Assembly (NCBI RefSeq): GCF_028858725.1
Contig: NC_084761.1
Span: 20,986,501 to 21,050,500 of the forward strand
Length of the DNA stretch: 64,000 nt
Reading direction: 5' to 3'
From: Colius striatus
Lineage: Eukaryota > Chordata > Aves > Coliiformes > Coliidae
Under the pieces are notes generated by a model. That model did not search any database and was not told where the DNA came from. It saw nothing but the letters and a program-made list of their open reading frames with translations. Within the stretch, counting starts at the first letter, position 1. Every line of letters starts with the position of its first letter. Both the position numbers and the translations under genes were made by a program. This document shows positions 1 to 13,200 of the stretch, in pieces.

Positions 1-872
1 AAGCAGTGATGAGCCTTACGTACAGCAATTTAGGCTTGGTAAGAGGAGAACCTTTTGGAACTGGAGTATGGATGAAGCATTGGAAAAAAGACAACCTGGG
101 ACATGTCTGATGTGTCACTTGGGAAGGGGTGGGTGTTCTCTAGAGCCCCTTCATCCCTGGCGTCTAAAATCACTGGGACAAGGAAAGCGAGGCATGTCCT
201 CACTGGCAACTGCCTCTGGCAGAGCCCACGGAAGAAGCTGAGGGTTCATAATTCTCTAGCTGATGAGACTGCTCTGCTGCTGCAGCAGTAATCAAGGTGT
301 GTTGTTGAGAACTGCCCATTTGTGGGCTGTGAGACAAAAGGAGTTGGCATAACTGCATTCTTGTGGCTAGAACTGCTTTCTTGTTTTCTTCTCTGGCAAC
401 AAATTATTCACAAAACTCCAGTTCAGCTGTTAGAGCAGCTGCCAAACTAGGGGCTTTTCCATGTACCTCTGTCACTGAGGAACTACTAGTACAGTCATGT
501 AGGCCATGATCTGCAGGGTGACTGTGGCTGTAGCCCACAAAGTTATCATGAAATATGCAAAGTTAGTGTTTTCCCGTTGTCCAGATGTTTGTAGCCCCAG
601 GGCCCTATTTTGTTGCAAGGACCAAAAGCTTGCAGAGACTGAGAGGAACAGCAAGTGCACTTGTGCAGGCAGTGGCTCATGTCTGTAAAGCCATGTAGGG
701 TTTTTTCCTGTACCAAAGTGCTCCAGTGTGCCATGGAAACAAAAGAATGCTGTTGCCATCAGCAATATGGCAGACTAAGTATGCGTATTGCTGCAGGCTT
801 TTTACTTTGCCTTCATCTCTTTTGAGCTGCCTCTCTCTCAGAGGTCTCCACGGCTCTCCCTTTTCCTTACAG

Positions 873-1036
873 GACAGATCACACTGAGCAACTGGGCAAC
901 GGCAGTGGAGTCAGTTGTGCAGCTGGGCTTGCCCTGGCGCATGCTGAGGCCGCAGCTGGTGCGCAGCACAGAGGACAGCATGCTGGAATACAAGTCCTGG
1001 CTGGACGACTTGGCCGTGGAGCAGAGAAGCCAAGAG
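873..1036 (+). CDS. PPEF2: PPEF2 coding exon (linker before the EF-hands)
   Basis: The acceptor follows a pyrimidine tract (ccttacag) and the donor is GAG|GTAAGG. The exon begins with the last two bases of a split codon and ends in phase 0. It encodes QITLSNWATAVESV, then LPWRML and YKSWLDDL, a degenerate EF-hand-like helical region. Confidence 0.85.
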
Positions 1037-2491
1037 GTAAGGACTCACCCTCTTCCATCAAAGAGCGATTTAAAGCAGTTCTCCAGATCCCCAGCATGTG
1101 AAACCAAGTATGGTACAAAAGGAGAGCAGATGGTTCCAGTATAATCCAAAACCATACTGAAATGGATGGAAAAGCTTGCATGAATGCAAGTAGTCCAGAG
1201 GCATTCAGTTCATTGTGGAAATATATGATCAAATAAATAAAACTCCAAAACCTAAGAGGTAGTTTTAGATGCAGCTTTTGAATAGGAAAACTCTGAGTTG
1301 CAGTTTCTTCATTATGCCCAGCAAAACCTACTCTGCAATAGTTAATAAACATAGTCCAAGTCTGTCTTCTGTTAGCCTGGAAAAGCTGTTTGGAAGCAAT
1401 AGTTGTTGATGGGCTGTAATGCAGGGTTGCACAGAGGGTCCAGTCATCACAGACCTGTTTCATAAGGCAGACACGATGCAAAGTGCATTGTTGGCAAATT
1501 CTTGAAGGCAGTAAACATTTTTAGTTATGGAAAAGACTGCAGGAACTGCTCAGAGAAAACAGCTGTCAGAAGGGTACTAGGACTGTAACCTTGTCTTTCA
1601 GCACATCCAGTCGAGCTTGCTGGAAGTCATTTATCGAAACAGATCCAACTTGGAGACCATATTCAGGATCATCGACAGAGATCATTCAGGTGAGCAGGTG
1701 TGCAGGGGGTGCTGGTCACTCTGTTGCATTCCATTCTACTTTTAAGCCTCCTTGAGTTATGTCCAAAGGCATTTTTTATTTAATGTTTTAAAGTCTGTGT
1801 TTTGCTTCTCCCTCAAGACCTTCTGAAATATCACTGTGTGTTTCCACAAACATGATGCATTTTGAGGGACTATGTGTGGTGTGGGTAGAGATTTGTTAAT
1901 CACTTGCTCTGGAGTAGTTCAACAGAACAAAAATTGTGATGACAGCAACAACAATTGCTTGGGATCTTGAGTTACCTGCTTTCAAGCAGCCAATCTCCTC
2001 CAAATTATTTCAGGGAAGAGAAAATACAACAGTTTTTGCCATCTTTTGTTCTCTACATTGTATTATGTGTCTTTACAGTTTGAAGTTGTATTTTAGCCAG
2101 TGTTCTCTACAATAGGAAATTCAGTTGCAGCATGTGAAATGTAGATTATGAATTATTTCTTTCCTTTCTTCAAGGTATGTAGGCAGCAGGGTGGGATGAG
2201 AGATCAAACATGAGGAGGGGGTCCCTCCTTGCATGCTGAGTGGGGACTGTCTGGCAGGAGTGCCAGCGTTGTCTTTGCGCTGAAGTGGCTGCACCTTCCC
2301 TCTCCACAGGTCTCATCTCATTTGAGGAATTCCACCAGACCTGGAAGCTGTTCAGCTCTCACATGAATGTTGAGGTCACAGATGATGGCATCAACGACTT
2401 AGTCCGCAGCATTGATTTTAATAAAGATGGAAACATTGACTTCAACGAGTTCCTAGAAGCCTTCCGTCTTGTCAAACAGTCCCAGCAGTGA
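873..2491 (+). CDS. PPEF2: PPEF2, C-terminal part (3 coding exons, gene enters from the left edge)
   Basis: This is the 3' end of a protein phosphatase with EF-hands, a Ser/Thr phosphatase of photoreceptors and other sensory cells. The catalytic domain lies outside the window. The coding exons seen are 873-1036, 1602-1689 and 2310-2491; all have AG/GT borders and phases join without a shift. The peptide holds the LPWRML and NMLEYKSWL-like block (here SMLEYKSWLDDL) and two EF-hand loops. Loop one (DRDHSGLISFEE) is split across exons two and three; loop two (DFNKDGNIDFNE) is at 2414-2449. Both keep Asp1, Asp or Asn3, Gly6, Ile8 and Glu12, so both should bind calcium. The stop is TGA at 2489-2491. 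The PPEF2 assignment over PPEF1 rests on recalled similarity and the NUP54/SCARB2 neighbourhood. Confidence 0.85.
1602..1689 (+). CDS. PPEF2: PPEF2 coding exon (first half of EF-hand 1)
   Basis: The acceptor is ttgtctttcag and the donor is TCAG|GTGAGC. The exon encodes HIQSSLLEVIYRNRSNLETIF, with the start of a calcium loop (DRDHSG) that continues in the next exon. It ends with one base of a split glycine codon. Confidence 0.88.
2310..2491 (+). CDS. PPEF2: PPEF2 terminal coding exon (EF-hands 1 and 2, stop)
   Basis: The acceptor is ctctccacag. The exon completes EF-hand 1 (LISFEEFHQTW), encodes a linker (SSHMNVEVTDDGI), then canonical EF-hand 2 and the C-terminus FLEAFRLVKQSQQ before TGA. 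As I recall it the mammalian tail is longer, so this bird protein is probably shorter at its end. Confidence 0.9.
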
Positions 2492-2935
2492 ACAGCTGAT
2501 GAGGGTTGCCATGTCTGACACCTTGGCTGCCTATGGAGCCAGTGGGACTGCTGCCCACCCAACCGCAGAGTGTGCCTGCAGCCACAAGGCAGGGAGAGGG
2601 AAGGCACATACCTGTACAAAGTTTGGCTGAAAACTCTGTACTGTGTTACTGTCACAGCCAACAGCTGACAGCCATGTGGGCAAGGTAATGGGTGAAACAG
2701 AGAGCCTGCACTTCAACTCTGATCATTTGTATCAAGGAGCTGTGTTTTAAGTAGAAATTCCTGCTCAAAAGGAAGATGCGACTTAGCTCATCTCGTCAAT
2801 GCGTGTGACGTGCGTTACAGCGCTATTCAGGTGTAGCAAAATGGCAGAAAAGGTATTTCCTGTAGGCAGTGTTTTAGCCCCATACCAGCTGTAAGCACAC
2901 AGCTTTCCTTTTAATAAATGAAGTTTTCTGGATTG
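2492..2935 (+). other. PPEF2: PPEF2 3' UTR with poly(A) signal
   Basis: No open frame of interest follows the stop. A canonical AATAAA is at 2913-2918, so cleavage is expected around 2930-2940. Confidence 0.7.
2913..2918 (+). terminator. PPEF2 polyadenylation signal AATAAA
   Basis: A canonical hexamer about 420 bases after the PPEF2 stop codon, with a T/G-rich stretch following. Confidence 0.7.
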
Positions 2936-2939
2936 CTGC

Positions 2940-3390
2940 TTCTGGGCTGTTTATGTCTTCTCTAGTTTGTCAACTTGTTAGCAGGAGTGCTGTTCCAGTG
3001 GTAACACCTCCCTTCCCTCTGTTGTTCCTTTGCTGGGCCAAGTTTGTTCTGTAAGTTTGAAGCTACTGAATATGTGCAGTGGAGCAACACTTCAAAACCA
3101 GTGTTTGTCTATCCATCTATCTTGAACATGCAAAATTATTTCTAGAAGGGGGCCTTTTTGAAGAAACACGTTAAGACCAGTTGTTCTTCAAAGGCCAGGG
3201 TAGTAGATCAAGTAGCCCCTTGCTAGAGTGCCTATGCTGCACGTTCAGGGTATTTTCAGAGCACAGTACAACTGCAGACAGGTGATGTTCAAAGTGTTTG
3301 CAAAGAAAAAACCAATGGGTTTGTCTCAAACTCACAGCACAGTCACTCTGGCAGGGGTGCTACAGTAGAAAGAGCCAACACCATGCACAA
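2940..3390. other. Short spacer between convergent PPEF2 and NUP54
   Basis: About 450 bases separate the two inferred cleavage sites. I see no exon, repeat or RNA gene in it. Confidence 0.6.
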
Positions 3391-4082
3391 GTTATTACAA
3401 AGTCAGACTGAATTTATTTCTCCCGGGCAATTAAAAAAAGGCAGAAGACAACGTCGAGACATTCTGTTGTTATTTAAGGGGCAGCAAAGCTTTGTATAAT
3501 TCATATACGTAAAGTGATAAAAACGTAACCTTCAGATCCTTGCAGCCCAAAGGAAGGACGGAAACTGCAAACATCAACTTGCTGTAGCTTGTCTCAGTAA
3601 ACTACTGGTATTGCAAGAGACCAACAACAGTTTCAGCAACATACATATCTGTAACGATTCAAATTAGCTGTTGACACAATGATGTTACTTGATTGTTTTG
3701 ACAAAAACATGGAAGCTGGCTAAGCCCTCCACAAATCAAGTCACAAGTGGAACAATTTCCTCGGCACTGCATTTCTAGGACAATGCTGTTGTAAAAAAAG
3801 GAAAAAGAAAAAATGTACAATAGTACATATAGTTTTGTACTAAAACAGTATCTGAACAGATTCACTTTTCCTTCTTTTATTAAAGCATAGACAGCTTTAT
3901 AAAATATAAACCTTCCAAAGGTCAAGTTCAAAAGCTTAGAAGAGGCTTTGCTAATTCTAAAGATAACAGATGAAATACCATTGCTCCTAGAAGACAGGTG
4001 TTTTATTTTACCTCAAAGGTTTTAGCCTTGGAAGGTGAATCATGAACTCAAGTTTCTGTGCAAGCCCAGCAGCATTTTCATG
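3390..4082 (-). other. NUP54: NUP54 3' UTR
   Basis: Non-coding stretch between the NUP54 stop and its likely poly(A) site. It is AT-rich with no repeat recognised; the open frame at 3659-3931 on this strand has no coding character. Confidence 0.6.
3413..3418 (-). terminator. NUP54 polyadenylation signal
   Basis: The plus strand reads TTTATT, which is AATAAA on the minus strand, about 665 bases past the NUP54 stop. A 3' UTR from 4082 down to about 3390 is implied; no other canonical hexamer lies closer to the plausible end. Confidence 0.65.
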
Positions 4083-4211
4083 TCAACTGAAGACTCCTCC
4101 TCTGATGGGAATGCTCTCGTTAAGCCCGTGTTCTATGAGTTTGATGTCCTCCAAGTCATCCTTTATAATGCTAATGAGGTGACTCAGGCCTTCTTGTTGC
4201 TGCTTCAGATG
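4083..4211 (-). CDS. NUP54: NUP54 coding exon 13 (stop)
   Basis: [20 protein letters not shown], then [22 protein letters not shown] in two helices, then TGA (4085-4083). The C-terminus IRGGVFS is the family's usual ending. Confidence 0.94.
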   Translation of the reverse strand, partial: HLKQQQEGLSHLISIIKDDLEDIKLIEHGLNESIPIRGGVFS

Positions 4212-7200
4212 CTGTAGATAGTTTAAAAAACAGCATGAGCATAGTCCAACTTCACAAATTTTAAGTAGCATGCTTCAAAGGTGCCATGGCTGGTGGCTTT
4301 GGCACACTGAAAAGCCTGCTAAAATTTCCTTGCAAGAAGGAAAGAAGGAATTTTCTGCACAACAGTATAACTGCATAGAGTAGTTTCGTACAAAACCTTG
4401 ATGTACTGTCACTGAGGACAATAAAAAAGACTGACATTGTAGATACATCTCCCAGGTTAGCCTATAGCTTGTTTAAATGATGAGATTCAAAGAGTAGCCC
4501 AGGATTCTACGCAGCAGTGCTTACTTGCTTGATTTCCCTTAAGAGGTCCGCATCTATGTAATAACGCTCTTCAGCCCGCACTGCTCCAAAGTGGTTTTGC
4601 ATCCTGATTTGAGACATGAGCTCGTTCAGTCTGCCCTGGGAAGAGAAACAGGCTTCAGTCAAACACAACTCATTTACATCTGTCACAGCTGCAGCCCGTA
4701 CCACTCCTCCAGTCACCAGGGTAGGAAGAGTGACTGCTTATTCCATGTTTCCTTTTTTTTTTTCCGAAGACATGCAAAGGGCAAACAACTCCAATACTGC
4801 TATCAGTCACGCAGCAAGAAGTACAGCACTAAAACCTCGTAACACTTTCTACAACAACTTATGCGTGGTTTGAAAAATGTACATTCTTTTCTGAGGAAAA
4901 AACAGCTATTGGCTAAGTTCAATTAACTACTCACCTTGAACTGTGTAGGTGCGTTAAGTTCACACTGAATTGTATCTAACTGAACACGAAGCTGCTCCTC
5001 GTCTGCTTGAATGGCATAACCACTTTTCCTTTGGATCTCCTGCTTTATTAACACCTAAAATAGAAGCCTTGGAGGTTCATTAGAGAAGACTTTGCCCATC
5101 TCTTTCCCCAATAGCCCATCCATGTGTGTTTTTCTGCCCTTCCTCTAGCATGCCTCTCATCAGATCTATTCTGACATGTTGCCTGCTGCTCCGAGACCTC
5201 GGGGAAGTCTCAGGGCTTCTGAGTAAGTGAGAGATAAAGTTCCCAAAGTAGTAAGACATGCTGTGCAGCTGAAGCTTTCCCTGACAGCTCTGCCTGTTGC
5301 TTAAATCAATACCATTTAGATGAAGTCAGAATTTCCTTTTCAACATCAACCATGCACAAGATGGTCATCCTGCTCCCTCTCAGTTTGCCTTCTGGCACTA
5401 GACTGCGTGTCAGAACGCGGTACGTGTTTACAGACTGTCCATGTTACCTGTAATGTTCTGTGAGAAAGCGCCATCAGTTTCCTTTTGTACTGTGCAATTT
5501 TTGCCATAGTTGTCGTTTGGTTTTTCTGCAGCTCACTGATATCTTCTGATATTATCTGCAGAGGAGGTGGAGTCAGTTGGAAGTCAGAAGAGTTTCTGAT
5601 TACAGAACACCTCAGTGCCAATTTGAAACTGGGAGTTTAAAAACAGTACTCAGTCCAGCAACTTGGCATTCTCGCCAGAGATGCCTTCAGAAAGCTTTTT
5701 GCTAGATCTCTACTGTTCTGGTTTATATTTATTTTCATATGCAGCTGGGATTTTCATATGGAATTAGAAAACGGGATGTCCCAACTAGAGTCCCTGCCAG
5801 TGCAACAATTCCCTTGGTTTGAATTAGCCTAAAACAACACAGCAAGCTTGAACCTGAAAAAAACCCTAAAGCCGAAACACATGGCCCAGTTTTTGGCCAA
5901 AAGATATAATTAAGGAATATATTAAGAAACAGTGATAAAGAGTCACAGTCCTGTGCAAATGGTCCCAGTTTCAGTTTTCAGCACGTTGAAGGGGGAAGCT
6001 CATTTAATAGTACATCCTTAATCAATAGCAAGCAGTAGCGACAAAGATGAGAAACATTACATCTAATCGAGTCTGGTGCTGTTTGGTCATCTGATCTTGG
6101 ACCTTCAATCTTCTCAGCAGCTCCTTGAAACCCACCATTGGTACTGGAATAAGCCTATAAGAATACAAATATTTTTTACTGCAGTTTTATATTAGACACA
6201 TGGCATGGATTAATAATTATGAAAATACTCTTAATACATAGATACTGTTGGCTTATTACACATTAATACATAAACACCTCTCATTTTGCTAATTTCTAGA
6301 ATCTTCACTATTCCTATCGTCCTGTTCCTTTTTTCATGAAAAATGGAATCAAGCCCAAGTTATCTATAGTCACTGAGGGTACATCATTTTAAGCTGCAGG
6401 AATAAAGGGGGAAAAAATCATAATGGTTGCAAAAAACAAGTCACAATAACTACTCCATATAATGGAGGATACCACAACTCAAAGTAATGCAAGCAAGGCT
6501 CTTTATCCTGACAACCCTTAAGCACCTAAATGTGTAAGGGGATTAGACAGGCATTTCCAGTAATCCTTGCTGCTACTTCAAATAAGATCAGCGCTTGACA
6601 AAGTTATTCTCTAATAGGTTCCTTAAAAGTTACCTGAAGGGTATATATTATTACATATTTCTGCCCTTTCCAAGTCTTTTTGTAATACTCAGACTATTAG
6701 ACTTACTTGTCAGGATCAGGATTATCAACTTTGGCTTGTTCCCATATAATAGGATCCACACCTTAAAAAAACCCAAACAAATGAGTTTTTAGTATGGATA
6801 GATCTGAACAGAGATCACATCTTACAACTGTTAAGCAGCAAAAACACTAGCAAAGATATAAATTAAGGTTAAACAAACAAGGATAGTTCTTAATCTTGGT
6901 CCTGAACTATGGCAGTAAGTTTGGTCCAAATGGCTGTCAAACACCTCTGCTGGTTTGAAAGCAGGGGAAAGGAACAACTCATCTGATAATGCATATGTCA
7001 AGAGGAAAAATTCCTCTTGTTTCCACTATATGCTACACTTGGGTCATCTGTCCTCTTCAAGTTGTTTACTAAAAATATTTAAAAATCAGCTACTTAAGAG
7101 ATAAAAGTACCAAACTAATTGGCAAAATAAGCCCAGTGTGAATCACCACAGTTGCTAACAGGATTTGTCTAATCAGACAATTGTTGGCAGAACAGTTGCT

Positions 7201-10200
7201 TCTTTTGGCATGAACTCCTTCATCAGTTAATTGCATAGAGTTGTGATCAATGGGGCAGCGTCTAGTTGGAGGCCTGTATCTAGTGGAGTCCCTCGGGTGT
7301 CTGCATTTGGACCAGTACTGTTCAATATGTTCATTAATGACCTCGATGAGGGAACAGAGGGCACTGTCAGCAAGTTTGCTGAGGATACTAAACTGTGGGG
7401 AGTGGCTGACACACCAGAAGGCTGTGTTGCTATCCAGTGAGACCTGGACAGGCTGGAGAGTTGGGCAGGGAGAAATCTAATGAAATTCAACAAGGGCAAG
7501 TGTAGAGTCTTGCATCTGGGAAAGAATAACCCCAAGTACCAGTACAGGTTGGGGAATGAACTCTTAGAGAACAGTGTAGGGAAAGGGACCTGGGGGTCCT
7601 GGTGCACAGCAGGATGAGCATGAGCCAGCAATGTGCCCTCATGGCCAAGAAGGCCAATGGCATCCTGGGGTGTAATTAGAAGGGATGTGGGCAGTAGGTC
7701 AAGAGAAGTTCTCCTCCCACTTTACTCTGCCCTCACGAGACCACATCTGGAATATTGTGTCCAGTTCTGGGCCCCTCAGTTCAAGAAGGACAGGGAGCTG
7801 CTGGAGAGAGTTCAGCACAGGGCCACAAATAAGATGAAGGGAGTGAAGCATCTCCCTTATGATGAAAGGCTGAGGGAGCTGGGGCTCTTCAGCTTCAAGG
7901 AGACTGAGGCATGACCTCATTAATGTTTACAAATACATAAAGGGCAGGTGTCAAGAGGATGGAGCCAGGCTGTTGTCAGTGATGCCCAATGATAGGACAA
8001 GGGGCAATGGGTACAAGCTGGAACAGAAGAGGTTCCAAAGAAATACAAGAAAAAACTTCTTCACTGTTCAGGTGAGGGAGCACTGGTACAGGCTGCCCAG
8101 ATGGGTTGTGGAGTCTCCTTCTCTGAAGACATTCAAAACCCAACTGGATGAGTTCCTGTGTGACCTACTCTACGTGGCCCTGCTCTGGCAGGGGGGTTGG
8201 ACTAGATGATCTTTCAAGGTCCCTTCCAACCCTTAAGATTCTGTGAAAATAAAGGCCGTCTAATTTGCACATGTACATCAACTTCATGATGCAAGTTATA
8301 ACATTCTCCAAACCTCATTGCAAGACAGATCAGTGTATGAAATACACACACTTAGGTATGCCAGGAAAACAAAACAGACAACACTGACAGGGAAGCAATC
8401 AATTTTCTGACCAGTGAGAGACAGACTTCACAGAAATGTGTCGGTCATTTTAACAATTTCAGGCCAGCTTAGAGAGAACAGAACAGTCAAGTTCTATAGC
8501 ATTCTCCACTGCACAACACTCCAGGTCATTTCTCATCAAACCTATTGTTTTTATCCAAAAACTCATCTCTCGGGGCATGACTGCTTCTTCAGAGCCCAGC
8601 ACTAAAACCTCTCCTTGCACACGTCACCCCTGGATTAGCCAGCCTACAAACTCGGCCTCCCTTCTCAGCCATGGACTAATAAGTGTGCCCAGCCATCATT
8701 ACATAAGCCTTAGGACATACCTCCAATGTTAGAGAAAGCAAATACGCTTGTGGACAGAGTAACTGCTCCTCCCCAACGCTGCAGCATTTGGAAAATATTG
8801 CTGCTGGTCTCTTGATTTTTTCTGCAAGGGTCGGCCTATTTCTTTTTGCAATCCAGATGTCATAAACTTTGCTGTGTTTTTAAACACTCTGGTCTTATTA
8901 ATCATGCTACATAATGTGTTGGAAACCACAGGCTGCTTTTGCTGACCCACTGCAAGGAAGTACTACACGGGGTACTGTATGTAGAGAATGAGCTACAACT
9001 ATACTTAGGACAAGAGGAAAGGGGCTCAAGTTGCATCAGGAGAGGTTTAGATTGGACATTAGGAAGAACTTTTCCACCAAGAGGGTTATTAAGCACTGGA
9101 ACAGGCTGCCCAGGGAGGTGTTGGGAGTCCCTCCCCATTCCTAGAGATACTCAAAAGATGCATAGATGAGGTGCTGATGGATATGGTTTAGTTTAGTGAT
9201 AGGCTTGCAGTGTGAGGTGAGTGGTTGGACTCAACGATCTTAAAAGTCTTTTCCAACTTATAATGATTCTATTCTATTCTACTCTGTCTTGTGAAATGAC
9301 AGGAATGGCACTTAACTACTCTAAAGCAAAGCTGTGTATGTGCTATCTATGGCCATAGGTTAAACGACTCCTCTGAAAACAAGGAAGTAAATATAGGACA
9401 TGATTGTTCTGATATTTAACCATTTTTTTAAAAATCAGACAAGTTGCAGCAATGTATGATGGCTAAATCACACTGTATGCTGTTGTGTGCCATATTACTA
9501 ATAAATCATAACTCTCAGGGGACTACATTGCACTTCACGGGAAATCTTGCTGCAATCAAAACAATTACATCAGTATGTCAGAGTGCCCTGGAAGCTCTTG
9601 TAGTTTTAAAAGGTTTTTTCTGATGGCCTCACATCTGCATTTTTCCCAGAGACCCCAAAAAGCCCCATCAGAGGTCCAATGGTGCCCCTGTGCAGCCCCA
9701 GACCACATACCTGCAGGAGGGTTCTGCAGGAGCTGTTTGACTTGTGCTGGGGAAAGCTCCGTTCTGGCCATGGAGAGGCTGACCCCCAGCTGCTGCAGGG
9801 AGGATTTTATGTTGGCTTGTTCAAAGTGGGCGTAGAGGGTTGTGGCGGGAACTCTCCTTGAAGTGCCATTGGGTGAGCGCTCCACAACATAAATGATCAC
9901 TTCTGTCCTGAGTAAGACAACATGCAGACTGTCAGAAAAAGGACAGTAGCATATAGAAACTACCTCAATAGAGAGCAACCCTAAATCGGTTACCACTTCT
10001 CCTAGCTGACTGTTAGCTTCTTTTAGTGCACTGAGATACAAAGTACTAGTAAATGCAGAATTTAACACAGCAAGACAGAAGAAAGCAGCTGTAAATATCC
10101 TACTAAATTACACCTTCTCCCTCCAATTTTAACAACCATCGTATATTGTGACATTAGTACTGTATTAAAAATAACCAAAACTCCTTGGTCTTTAAAACAG

Positions 10201-13200
10201 AATAAACAAACAGTGGGAAAATAAGAAGCAGAAACGTCAGTGTGCTGAAGCGCTTCAGGCAGACTAGACCAAGGCCCCCACAAAAAGCAAAGCAGACAAG
10301 AGAGAGCAAGTCTTATGAGGAGTGGCCAAGAGAGCTGGGGATGTTTAGCCTATAGAAGAACAGGCTGAGAGGAGATATGATCACTCTCTACAACTACCTG
10401 AAGGGGAGTTGTAGTGAGGTGGGAGTTGATCTCTCCAGTGATAAGACATGAGGAAATAGGCTCAAGTTGCACCAGAGGTGGTTTAGATTGGACATTAGGA
10501 AGAACTTTTTCACCAAGAGGGTTATTAAGCATTGGAATGGGCTGCCCAGGGAGGTGTTGGGAGTCCCCATCCCTCGAGATATTAAAAAGATGCATAGATG
10601 AGGTGCTCAGGGATATGGTTTAGTTTAGTGATGGGCCTCACAGTGTGAGGTTAGTGGTTGGAGTTGACGATCTTAAAGGTCTTTTCCATCTGTAATGATT
10701 CTGTGATTCAGACAGCACTCTGATATCACATGTGCAGAACGAACCAGCTGAGCCAACCTTTGAGCAGGTTTCCTCCCCAACACAAATATTTGCCATATGG
10801 AACACTGCAGATACTGTTAATATCCACCCCAATGCCCTTCAACTTCATGCATAACCTCACATCTCCTAAAATACCTAGTATTTATCCCACCCTCACAGTA
10901 TCCTTGGCTCCACTTTTTGCTGCTGAGCAAGGTCTGCAGAAACCTATTTCCTGATCTGAGCTAAGGTTCTCAGCTGTGCACTCCAGCAAAAGTTACATAC
11001 ATACGAGAAATACTGGACTTAACACCTCAAGAAAATGCAATATGAGGGAATGAGACACACGAAATCAAACTTGAGGTGAACAGATCTGAAGTCAGGAAAA
11101 AGAGGAGACAGAGAAGACTTTACAACACACAATACCGGACAAAGACTGCGTAAAGTTTACGTACTGGTCATCTGGCATCGTTTTAACACCTTCTACGTTG
11201 ACAGTCAGAGTCTGGTTTCCTCCCAGAATTTTGTGTAGTGATTCTACGAGCTGCTGCTGCTGGCTTCGAATATCTGTTTCTTTTCTGTTGAAGACTAAGA
11301 CCACGAGGCCATCTTCATCCTTGTTGTTGGGCATTAAACTGTAACCCACAGCCTGCAAATGAGTAAACAAAAACTGAGGATATATTAAAACCACATCTAT
11401 GTGGCATGAAGGGAAGGGGCTAAACCCCTCATAGAGTCACTGGTTCAAAAATTAACTTAAAAAATATTGAGAGATGCAGAAACACATAAAATTGATCCAC
11501 TTTAAAAGTGTTCTCTCACAAGGCTGACAACAGAGCAACTTTTGAAACAGTTCAGATTTTTACTACAAGTTCCTAAGAATCCATTCCCCATAGGAAAAAA
11601 GAAAAAAGCTCTGGACTGGGATATGCCAGGTCAGCAAGGTATTTATGCTACTTCAGAGCTGACATAAAGCAGGGACATTTTACAAATTAACACTTTTTTG
11701 AAGTTGCAAAGGTAATGAGAAGACTATATTTTAGTACAGAAAAGTTATTAGAGTTCCAGAAAAGTTTAAAACATTACATTTCCAGGTGTCAGAATGAAAA
11801 ACAGTTCCTTATATAACCTAATTGAAAGATAAGCCAACCAGAAATCTCTAGGCATTTCTTCGCATTTTCTTACTCTAGATCTGGACAATCTGCCTGGCGG
11901 TTCAAGTCAAAACAGGGACATGGAATATTTCTACTAGCTAAGACACACATCCAGTACAGTTCTCACTCATGAATTTGGGACAGCCAATTTTCCTTAACAC
12001 GTGTCATAGGTTTTTTGTACAATTACTTATAAAGTTTAATGTTATCCTTCTCCTTGCTGTGAGAAAGCTCTAGTAAGGTTAGATGTTTTATTCAACATCA
12101 TAATCTGATACAGGAACACTTGGTGCCATCTGTGCTAAGAAACAGCATGCTCTCCTTGTTTCAAAAAATTCCTGTTGGTTCCAGTGTAAACTCCTCATGA
12201 CTTGTAAGAAAGGCCTAAACTGTTATCTCATAAACCACAACAGAGCTGCAGTTTTCATCCCACCTTGCCTGTTACACCAACCTATCACTGAGGATATGTT
12301 GGACAGTGGGTGCTTTTTAGGCGCTGATACTGCACACTGTTGGGTGACTGGCACCTTACCCCTCATGCAAGTTCAGCTGAAGAGAGAAATGAGTTGGGAA
12401 TGTGCCCAAAAGCCTGGTCAGCAGAGGATAATTCCCTGCGGTGCTGAGCCAAGTAGAATCAGCCTTCTTCAGCTGGGCTGTCTTGTTACAGAGCACAGCA
12501 GTGACAGCTAAGGAAGAATTTGATTTTAATCATATGTCTTTCACTTTCAGAGTTGTGAAAGTGGTTCACCTGTGAGAAAAGACTTGCCAGGACACAGAAC
12601 ACTAAATCTCATTACGTGCAAAGCAGTACTGAGACCACACACATGACTCCTCTAGTGTTTCTGTTTTAAATAAACAAACAGATCTTTCACCATTTCTTTA
12701 TGCTATATTTCTTTCCAGCTAACAGATTTTTTTACTTCCTTCTGGTCCTTCAAATGTATGTGGTACAGGCTGTACCACATAACTTAGAAGCACACTTTTC
12801 TTGCTGAAGAGATGCATGCTTCTCATTTGTTCTAGAGAGGAAATTGTGTACAAGTGGATTCCTCAAATGCCTGTGAAACCCTGTGGGTGGTGCTTCATTC
12901 TTAGCAGGTGTCTAATGCCTACAGAGGCAATAAACCTTGCTTTGCTTCCATACCTGTGCTATCCATTCCCCCACTATTACTCTCGGGCATCAGCCACTGC
13001 TGGCACACATGGAATTTTTCAGTATTTCACTTCAAGGGTGTGAATTCATAATAGCATTAGTGACAGTCAAGTCATACCAAGAAAAGGAAATCTAGCATGT
13101 GGCATTGTCTAACTTCAAAGGAAAATTTTTCCTTCTGGTAAGCAAAACTCTAAAATAAGTGATTTTGCATCACACAATTTATACTTTGCAATCTTTCAAA

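Noticed and set aside
879-1481. Minus-strand 200-codon open frame overlapping the PPEF2 exon
   Set aside because: Antisense shadow that crosses a real exon and intron; no recognisable protein.
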